From positions 5,394,001 to 5,458,000 of the forward strand of contig NZ_CP061008.1 in the NCBI RefSeq assembly GCF_014490035.1: a DNA stretch of 64,000 bases, read 5' to 3'. Source of the DNA: Achromobacter xylosoxidans (GTDB lineage Bacteria > Pseudomonadota > Gammaproteobacteria > Burkholderiales > Burkholderiaceae_B). The translations under genes were made by a program, and so were the position numbers. Below are positions 58,531-64,000 of the stretch, piece by piece; position 1 is the first letter of the stretch; each line of letters begins with the position of its first letter. The notes below the pieces were generated by a model, which saw only the letters and a program-made list of their open reading frames with translations, was not told where the DNA came from and made no database searches.

Positions 58531-59370
58531 ATGACCCGCATTGCCTGCACTCCTCTCGCTTCCCATTCCCAAGCCCCGACGTCGGAACCGCCCTGGACCG
58601 TCCGCTCGCGCGGCCTGATCCTGGACCTGGACGGGACATTGATACGGGGCCATGAAGTGATACCGGGCGCCAGCGAGCTGCTGACCCGCTGGGCGGGACG
58701 CTGCGTCATCGTGTCCAACAATTCCACTGACACGGCGGCAGGCCTGGCGCCGCGCTTGCGGGCGATGGGCCTGCCGGTGCAAGCCGAAACGCTGATCCTG
58801 GCCGGCGAGCAGGCCGTGCGCCATATCGCCCGGCAGCATCCGCGGGCCGCGGTGCTGCTCTGCGCCTCGGACGCATTGCGCGGCTTCGCCGCCAGCCTGG
58901 GGCTGGCGCTGGTGGACCGCAATGCGGACATCGTGCTGCTGGCGCGCGATCTGTCGTTCGGCTACGGGACGCTGCAGACCCTGGCAGGCGAGCTGGCGCG
59001 GGGCGCGACCTTGATGGTCAGCAACGGCGATCTCACCCATCCCGGTCCGCAAGGCGCCATCGTCCCCGAAACAGGCGCGCTACTGCAGTCGGTGCTGGCC
59101 TGCGCGCCTGGCGTGCGCCCGCAAATACTCGGCAAGCCGGGAGCCATGCTGTTGGAGGAAGGATTGCGCCGGCTGGGACTGGCGCCGGCCGACGCCACGG
59201 TCATCGGCGACAACGTGCGCACCGATGCGCTGGGCGCGGTGCGCCTGGGCATCGGCTATCTGCTGGTCGGCACTGCGCCTTACGCGGATGCGCCGGACGT
59301 GGCGGGGCTGCTGGATGGCGCGCGTCCGCGCAGGCATGCGCTGCCGGCGGACATCGAAGGCGATCAGTAG
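58531..59370 (+). CDS. HAD-superfamily phosphatase, NagD/phosphoglycolate phosphatase-like
   Basis: This 279-residue type IIA HAD hydrolase has the nucleophile in LILDLDGTLIRG (Asp32, Asp34). Motif II is in CVIVSNNSTDTAAGLAPRL, and the metal-site aspartates lie in ATVIGDNVRTDALGAVRLG, preceded by LGKPGAMLLEEGL. It removes phosphate from small phosphorylated metabolites. It is divergent from phnDCE and ends 7 bp inside the 3' end of the RpiR gene (convergent overlap). A link to phosphonate or phospholipid head-group breakdown is plausible. Confidence 0.88.
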   Translation: MTRIACTPLASHSQAPTSEPPWTVRSRGLILDLDGTLIRGHEVIPGASELLTRWAGRCVIVSNNSTDTAAGLAPRLRAMGLPVQAETLILAGEQAVRHIARQHPRAAVLLCASDALRGFAASLGLALVDRNADIVLLARDLSFGYGTLQTLAGELARGATLMVSNGDLTHPGPQGAIVPETGALLQSVLACAPGVRPQILGKPGAMLLEEGLRRLGLAPADATVIGDNVRTDALGAVRLGIGYLLVGTAPYADAPDVAGLLDGARPRRHALPADIEGDQ

Positions 59371-60266
59371 CGCTTGTTCGACAGCACGTCGAAGGTGCTG
59401 CGCAGCGTGGAGACGGCCTTGTCGTAGTCGGACAGGGCCAGGCAGGCGATGAGCGTGTCGATGATGGCCAACTGCGCCAACCGGCTGGTCATGGCCTCGG
59501 TGCGGAAACGGGTCTCGCGCGACATGGTGTGCAGCACCACGTCCGCGTGTTCCTGGATCGGCGATTTGCCGAAATTGGTGATGCAGATCGTACGCGCCCC
59601 GGCTTCCTTGGCCAGCCGCGTCGCCAACACGGTTTCATGGGTGCTGCCGGAATGCGAAATGGTCAGCACGGCGACGTCCGGCCCGGTCAGCGACGCGCTG
59701 ATGGCCTGCACGTGGGAATCGGTCACTGCCGTGGCATGCAGCCCGATGCGCAACATGCGGTAGTGCGCGTCATGCGCGATGACGGCCGAGCTGCCGATGC
59801 CGTAGATTTCCACGCGGCGGGCGCCGCGGATCAGTTCCACGGCCGCCGACAGCGCGGCCACGTCCAGCACCGATTCCGTTTCCTGCAGGGTCTGGATATT
59901 GCTGTGGAAGATCTTGCTGACGACCTGCTCGGGCGTGTCCTGGGCAGCCAGGTCTTCATGGATGTACTGCACCGGCTGCACGATCTGCTGCGCCAGCGCG
60001 ATCTTCAGCTGTTGAAAGCCCGTGGCGCCCAGCAGCTTGCAAAAGCCCACCACGCTGCCTTCGCTGCACTGGGTGCGCTCGGCCACTTCGCTGACCGACA
60101 TGTGCACCACCTCGGCCGGGTTGCGTATGACGAACTCGCCGATGCGCTGCGAGGCCGCCCCCATCGAGGGCAGCAGGCTCTGGATGCGCGCCAGCATGGC
60201 CTGCGGCGAGCCCCGCTGCTGATCGGCGGCGGTCGGGGTTCGGGGAGTGCGTTTGGATGTGGCCAT
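59364..60266 (-). CDS. MurR/RpiR-family transcriptional regulator
   Basis: This 300-residue regulator has an N-terminal RpiR helix-turn-helix (ASQRIGEFVIRNPAEVVHMSVSEVAERTQCSEGSVVGFCKLLG) and a C-terminal SIS domain (RRVEIYGIGSSAVIAHDAHYRMLRIGL... VAVLTISHSGSTHETVLATRLAKEAGARTICITN). SIS domains sense phosphosugars. The gene converges with and overlaps the HAD phosphatase gene by 7 bp. It could control the phn/HAD locus, but the signal is unknown. Confidence 0.93.
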   Translation of the reverse strand: MATSKRTPRTPTAADQQRGSPQAMLARIQSLLPSMGAASQRIGEFVIRNPAEVVHMSVSEVAERTQCSEGSVVGFCKLLGATGFQQLKIALAQQIVQPVQYIHEDLAAQDTPEQVVSKIFHSNIQTLQETESVLDVAALSAAVELIRGARRVEIYGIGSSAVIAHDAHYRMLRIGLHATAVTDSHVQAISASLTGPDVAVLTISHSGSTHETVLATRLAKEAGARTICITNFGKSPIQEHADVVLHTMSRETRFRTEAMTSRLAQLAIIDTLIACLALSDYDKAVSTLRSTFDVLSNKRY

Positions 60267-60391
60267 GGCGGAGATCGAGGAACAGGAACCGGATGCGCAG
60301 GCAACGATACCCTACCCGCTGCCGGCGCGGCGACGGCGCATGCTAACGGCCGCCGATGACAGGATATCCGGGCAGCCGCAAGCCGCCCATG

Positions 60392-60416
60392 AAAAAGGCC
60401 GGCATGTGCCGGCCTT
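60392..60416 (-). terminator. Terminator of the tpiA-secG transcript
   Basis: AAAAAGGCCGGCA-TG-TGCCGGCCTTT forms a compact stem with a T-run on the minus strand, 16 bp after the secG stop. Confidence 0.85.
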
Positions 60417-60431
60417 TCCGTTTGCTGTGGC

Positions 60432-60914
60432 TTACTTCGCCGGCGCCGCGGGCGTTTCGGCGGGCTTGTCGCCTGCGGCCGGTGCGGCCGGGGTGGCGGG
60501 TGCGGCCGGGACCGAGGGCACCGACGCGTCGGGCTTGGCCGGAGCGGCGGGCACCGAACCCGCGCCGGGAACCGACGAACCAGCGGGAGCGGGCGCTGCG
60601 CCCGGCACTTGCGGCACCGAACGGTCGGCCGGGAAGCTTTGCATCACGCCGGAGTCGACGGCAGGGCCGCTATTGCCCTTGTGGCTGACATAAGCCAGGC
60701 CGGCGGTGGACGCGAAGAAGACCACGGCGGCCCACTTGGTCGCGCGCGACAGGAAGTTCGCCGCGCCGGTGGCGCCGAACAGGCTGCCGGCCGAGCCACT
60801 GCCGAAGGCGGACCCCATGTCGGCGCCTTTGCCCTGCTGAAGCAGGACCAGGACGATGATAGCCAGCGCCGAGATCACTTGGACGGCCAGCAGGATTTTG
60901 AGCATCAAGGGCAT
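60432..60914 (-). CDS. secG: Protein translocase subunit SecG with extended Ala/Pro tail
   Basis: This 160-residue inner-membrane SecYEG subunit has two helices (MPLMLKILLAVQVISALAIIVLVLL and ATKWAAVVFFASTAGLAYV) flanking QQGKGADMGSAFGSGSAGSLFGATGAANFLSR, the family signature. The last 75 residues are a low-complexity Ala/Pro/Ser tail (APAKPDASVPSVPAAPATP...). That makes it longer than enterobacterial SecG; similar tails occur in related betaproteobacteria. It follows tpiA by 21 bp. Confidence 0.95.
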   Translation of the reverse strand: MPLMLKILLAVQVISALAIIVLVLLQQGKGADMGSAFGSGSAGSLFGATGAANFLSRATKWAAVVFFASTAGLAYVSHKGNSGPAVDSGVMQSFPADRSVPQVPGAAPAPAGSSVPGAGSVPAAPAKPDASVPSVPAAPATPAAPAAGDKPAETPAAPAK

Positions 60915-60935
60915 TACAGACTCCGGAACGGAAAC

Positions 60936-61682
60936 TTAGATAGCGGCGATTCGCAAAAATTCTTCGGCCACGAGCGACGCGCCGCCGACCAGGGCACCGT
61001 CGATATCAGTCATGGCGAACAAACTGGCGGCATTGGCAGCTTTGACGCTACCGCCGTACAACACTTGCACCTGCGCCGCGCCCAGCGCGCGCAGGGCGGC
61101 GCGGATGGCGCCATGGACTTCCTGCGCCTGCTCGGGGCTGGCGGTGCGGCCGGTGCCGATGGCCCAGACGGGCTCATAGGCCAGGACCATGCGCGAAACC
61201 GCCTCGGCGCCCAGCGCCAGCACGGGCTTCAATTGGCGTTCGATCACGGCCAGCGTGTTGCCGGCTTCGCGGTCGGCCAGGGATTCGCCCACGCACACCA
61301 CCGGGGTCAGGCCGGCAGCCAGCGCGGCCTGGGCCTTGGCGGCCACGGCCTCGTCGGTCTCGCCGTGCAGCACGCGGCGCTCGGAGTGGCCGGCCAGGGC
61401 CCAGCGGCAGCCGAATTCCTTCAGCATGGCGCCGGAGACTTCCCCGGTGTAGGCGCCCTTTTCATGGGCGCTGACGTCTTGCGCACCCCAGGACACGCTG
61501 CTGCCGGTCAGGGCCGACGCCGCTTGCGCGAGGTAGGGGAACGGCACACAGATGCCGATTTCGCAGTGGCTCGCAGCATCCGCGGCGCGCAGCTCGGTCA
61601 GCAACGCGGCGTTCTCGGCCAGGTTGCCGTGCATCTTCCAGTTGCCCAGCACGAGGCGGGCGCGGTTTTCGACTGAAGTCAT
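60936..61682 (-). CDS. tpiA: Triose-phosphate isomerase
   Basis: This 248-residue glycolytic TIM barrel interconverts dihydroxyacetone phosphate and glyceraldehyde 3-phosphate. It has RLVLGNWKMHGN (Asn/Lys), the catalytic His in WALAGHSERR, the catalytic Glu in VLAYEPVWAIGTG, and the phosphate-gripping YGGSVKAANA and DGALVGGASL. ATG 61682 was chosen as the start, giving the normal family length; the frame upstream is not conserved. It is transcribed with secG. Confidence 0.97.
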   Translation of the reverse strand: MTSVENRARLVLGNWKMHGNLAENAALLTELRAADAASHCEIGICVPFPYLAQAASALTGSSVSWGAQDVSAHEKGAYTGEVSGAMLKEFGCRWALAGHSERRVLHGETDEAVAAKAQAALAAGLTPVVCVGESLADREAGNTLAVIERQLKPVLALGAEAVSRMVLAYEPVWAIGTGRTASPEQAQEVHGAIRAALRALGAAQVQVLYGGSVKAANAASLFAMTDIDGALVGGASLVAEEFLRIAAI

Positions 61683-61739
61683 GGCGAGGTATCTGTATCG
61701 GTTGGACTGGGGCGAGCCAAGGGCTGCGTAGCAACCGCC

Positions 61740-61777
61740 CACGGGCCTGCCTGGAAAAAATTCCAGGCGAAACCCGT
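61740..61777. promoter_or_regulatory. Large nested hairpin upstream of tpiA
   Basis: An outer CACGGG/CCCGTG stem and an inner GCCTGGAA/TTCCAGGC stem enclose an A/T loop, in the 140-bp gap between the quinone oxidoreductase gene and tpiA. It may end the oxidoreductase transcript or act as an attenuator for tpiA. Confidence 0.5.
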
Positions 61778-61822
61778 GATTGTATCCTGTTGCGGGACGC
61801 TACGCCGAGCGCCCCCCATTTC

Positions 61823-62800
61823 TTACATGGTCAGGATGATTTTGCCGATGTTTTCACCGCTTTCCATCATGGCATGGGCGCGCGAGGCCTCGGCCAGCGG
61901 GAAGGTGGCGTGCACGATGGGCTTGATGGCCCCTTTTTCCAGCAGGGGCCAGGCCTGCTCGCGCAGGGCGCGCGCGATGGCGCCCTTGAAGGCGACCGGA
62001 CGGGGACGCAAGGTCGAGCCGGTGATGGTCAGGCGGCGGCGCATGACCTGGGCCGTATCCACATTGGCGTGGGAACCGCCCAGCTGGGCGATGATGACGA
62101 TGCGGCCGTCGTCGGCCAGGCACTGCATGTCGCGGCCGATGTAATCGCCGGCCACCATGTCCAGGATCACGTCCACGCCGCGTCCGCCGGTGGCGTCCAG
62201 CACTTCCTTCACGAAATCCTGGGTCTTGTAGTTGATGCCGCGCTCGGCGCCCAGCGCTTCCACGGCGCGGGCCCGGTCGTCGCTGCCGACGGTGGCATAG
62301 ACCTTGTGGCCCATGGCGCGGGCCAGCTGGATGGCCGTGGTGCCGATGCCGCTGGCGCCGCCATGCACCAGCAATGCCTCGCCTTCGGACAGGCGGCCGC
62401 GGTCGAATACGTTGCTCCAGACCGTGAAATAGGTTTCCGGCAGGCCGGCGGCCTCGATGTCGGACAGGCCCTTGGGAATCGGCAGGCATTGCGCCGCGGG
62501 CGCTACGCAGTATTCCGCGTAGCCGCCGCCCGCCACCAGGGCGCAGACCTTGTCGCCCAAGACAAAACCGCTGCCGGCCAGGTCGCCGCCGACGATCTCG
62601 CCGGCCACTTCCAGGCCCGGCAGGTCCGAGGCGCCGCGCGGCGGCGCGTAGTTGCCCTTGCGCTGGAACACGTCGGGACGGTTGACGCCCGCGGCGCTCA
62701 CTTTGATCAGGACTTCACCCGCGCCGGCTTCCGGCGTGGGGCGCTCCACGGGGACCAGGACCTCGGGGCCACCAGGGCGAGAGATTTCTACGGCGTGCAT
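61823..62800 (-). CDS. NAD(P)H-quinone oxidoreductase, zinc-free MDR family
   Basis: This 325-residue medium-chain reductase has AAGVNRPDVFQRKGNY, PGLEVAGEIVG, ALLVHGGASGIGTTAIQLARAMGH (nucleotide fold) and ILDMVAGDYIGRDMQCLADDGR. It belongs to the PIG3/QOR group and is closely similar in design to the gene at 6.1-7.1 kb. ATG 62800 was chosen after AGGAGGCACGCG; the upstream frame runs through the tRNA-Ser gene on the other strand. Confidence 0.92.
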   Translation of the reverse strand: MHAVEISRPGGPEVLVPVERPTPEAGAGEVLIKVSAAGVNRPDVFQRKGNYAPPRGASDLPGLEVAGEIVGGDLAGSGFVLGDKVCALVAGGGYAEYCVAPAAQCLPIPKGLSDIEAAGLPETYFTVWSNVFDRGRLSEGEALLVHGGASGIGTTAIQLARAMGHKVYATVGSDDRARAVEALGAERGINYKTQDFVKEVLDATGGRGVDVILDMVAGDYIGRDMQCLADDGRIVIIAQLGGSHANVDTAQVMRRRLTITGSTLRPRPVAFKGAIARALREQAWPLLEKGAIKPIVHATFPLAEASRAHAMMESGENIGKIILTM

Positions 62801-62915
62801 CGCGTGCCTCCTTTGCAGCAAATGGATTATTATTGCGCCCTTTACGGCGTATCGTGTTCCCGGCCCGGCAGATTGTTTGCCTGATGGCCGGATCGCCGGA
62901 ATATACGCAATACCA

Positions 62916-63003
62916 GGAAGCGTGGCAGAGTGGTCGATTGCACCGGTCTTGAAAACCGGCAACGGGCAACCGTTCGTGAGTTCGAATCTCACCGCTTCCG
63001 CCA
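62916..63003 (+). tRNA. tRNA-Ser (anticodon UGA)
   Basis: The 88-nt gene starts GGAAGCGTGGCAGAGTGG. The anticodon stem CCGGT/ACCGG encloses CTTGAAA, giving anticodon TGA. A long variable arm, T-arm GTTCGAATC and an encoded CCA follow. It reads UCA and related serine codons. Confidence 0.96.
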
Positions 63004-63050
63004 AGACACCCGATGCCAGCGCGCATCGCCGCCCGCAAGGCGGCATGGGG

Positions 63051-64000
63051 CTACAGGCTGCCGTACGAATGCAGCCCCGACAGAAACATGTTCACCCCCA
63101 GAAAGGCGAAGCTCGTCACCACCAACCCGGCGAGCGCCCAGTAGGCCGCCACCTCTCCTCGCAGCCCCTTGAGCAGCCGCATGTGTAGCCAGGCGGCATA
63201 GTTCAGCCATACGATCAGCGCCCAGGTCTCCTTGGGATCCCATTGCCAATACGCGCCCCAGGCGTCGGCGGCCCACAACGCGCCCAGCACGGTGGCCACG
63301 GTGAAAAAGGCGAAACCCAGCGCGATGGCCCGGTACATGATGTCCTCCAGCACCTCCAGGGACGGCAGCCGGCGGGCAATGGGACGGCGCAGCGCCAGCA
63401 CCGCGCCCACGACCATGGCGCCCCCGCCGAAATACAGCATCCACACAGGCGACAGCCGCCGCGAGCCGAAGATCATCGGCTCGGCGCATAGCAGCGCGCC
63501 CAGCAGGAAAACTGGAATCAGGCGCTTGCCCGCTGCGCTCTGCCCGTGCAGCTTGACCAGGTAGGCGAAGCCCACCGCACCCGCCAGCGAGAACGTGCCA
63601 TAGCCCACGAAATTGGCCGGCACGTGCAGCTTCATCCACCAGCTTTGCAGTGCGGGCACCAGCGGCTGGATCTGATGGGCGCCGCGCGTGAGCGAATACC
63701 AGGACAGGAACAGGACCATCGAGGCAACCACCAGCATGACGAAGCCGCCCAGCGCTCGCGTGGCGTAGCGGGCCTCGTAGTAGAGGTAGAACAGCGCCGT
63801 GACCAGTGCAAAAAAAACGAACACCTCGTACAGGTTGCTGACCGGAATGTGTCCGACATCCGGTCCCAGCAAATGTCCTTCGCGCCAGCGCACCAGCAGG
63901 CCGGTCAGCCCCGCCCATACCCCGCCCCAGGTCAGGACCGTGCCCAGCCAGGCGATCGCGGGCCGGGCCAGCCCCGCCCAATAGCAAAGCGTGCCCAGCA
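63051..64000 (-). CDS. ccsB: Cytochrome c biogenesis protein CcsB/ResC (5' end outside window)
   Basis: The frame is open through the window end, giving at least 316 residues of a polytopic membrane protein with about eight helices. It shows the haem-handling WWD motif (WQWDPKETWALIVW), preceded by ADAWGAY. An upstream segment includes GHIPVSNLYEVFVFF. Conserved His residues (for example in KLHVPANFVGYGTF and AWLHMRLLKG) would carry haem. In the System II pathway it works with ResB to move haem and attach it to apocytochrome c. Codons beyond 63893 (LTGLLVRW) continue the protein, so the GTG there is not the start. Confidence 0.93.
   Translation of the reverse strand, partial: LGTLCYWAGLARPAIAWLGTVLTWGGVWAGLTGLLVRWREGHLLGPDVGHIPVSNLYEVFVFFALVTALFYLYYEARYATRALGGFVMLVVASMVLFLSWYSLTRGAHQIQPLVPALQSWWMKLHVPANFVGYGTFSLAGAVGFAYLVKLHGQSAAGKRLIPVFLLGALLCAEPMIFGSRRLSPVWMLYFGGGAMVVGAVLALRRPIARRLPSLEVLEDIMYRAIALGFAFFTVATVLGALWAADAWGAYWQWDPKETWALIVWLNYAAWLHMRLLKGLRGEVAAYWALAGLVVTSFAFLGVNMFLSGLHSYGSL

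Overview
The window comes from a high-GC betaproteobacterium. It most resembles the Bordetella/Achromobacter group (Alcaligenaceae, Burkholderiales). The reasons are three Bug/TctC-type solute receptors, GcvA-like LysR regulators, the tpiA-secG pair, a CcsB-type cytochrome c biogenesis gene, and a dense catabolic gene content. All functional calls come from reading the sequence; no database search was run.

Core, left part (1-22.98 kb). An ABC importer of the polyamine/opine type (1-3.5 kb) is followed by two tandem 255-bp palindromic intergenic repeats. A tight minus-strand operon comes next (PotA-like ATPase, quinone oxidoreductase, glutathione transferase, type II dehydroquinase, 2-hydroxyacid dehydrogenase), and a flavin monooxygenase is divergent from it. 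From 10.1 to 22.6 kb lies a catabolic cluster. Its minus arm carries a hydroxyacid dehydrogenase, class II aldolase, two Bug receptors, a cupin dioxygenase-like protein, a GldA-like dehydrogenase and a YihU/MmsB-like reductase. Its plus arm carries an aldehyde dehydrogenase, an acyl-CoA dehydrogenase and an ADP-forming acyl-CoA synthetase. A LysR gene closes the cluster.

Genomic island (about 23.0-46.4 kb). A P4-type integrase sits beside an intact tRNA-Leu(GAG), and a 32-33 bp copy of the tRNA 3' end is found at the far side. The cargo looks like a defence island. It holds a retron-type reverse transcriptase fused to a trypsin-like protease, with a candidate msr-msd RNA upstream. It also holds a HigB toxin overlapped by a HigA-ImmA/IrrE antitoxin-protease and a Beta-family protein, then a two-gene operon of unknown function with a TPR protein. 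A three-gene operon encodes a MiaB-like radical SAM enzyme, a DEDDh exonuclease and a P-loop kinase, and I know of no described system with this composition. An IS3 element has a nonsense codon in its transposase. Two inverted MITE-like repeats flank a dCMP-deaminase gene. The right end holds a replication protein-like gene, AlpA, a run of hairpins that may be an RNA or an origin, and the integrase.

Core, right part (46.4-64 kb). This part holds a LysR/HglS/FMN-dehydrogenase/Bug operon that fits 2-oxoadipate to 2-hydroxyglutarate chemistry. A YadA-like trimeric adhesin, a Tat-exported phospholipase C and a short lipoprotein follow. Next are phnCDE phosphonate uptake, a HAD phosphatase, an RpiR regulator, secG, tpiA, a second quinone oxidoreductase, tRNA-Ser(UGA) and the 3' part of ccsB.

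The best candidates for an undescribed system are the radical SAM-exonuclease-kinase operon (36.7-39.3 kb), the unknown-TPR pair (33.1-36.2 kb) and the retron-protease locus with its putative RNA (27.3-29.4 kb).
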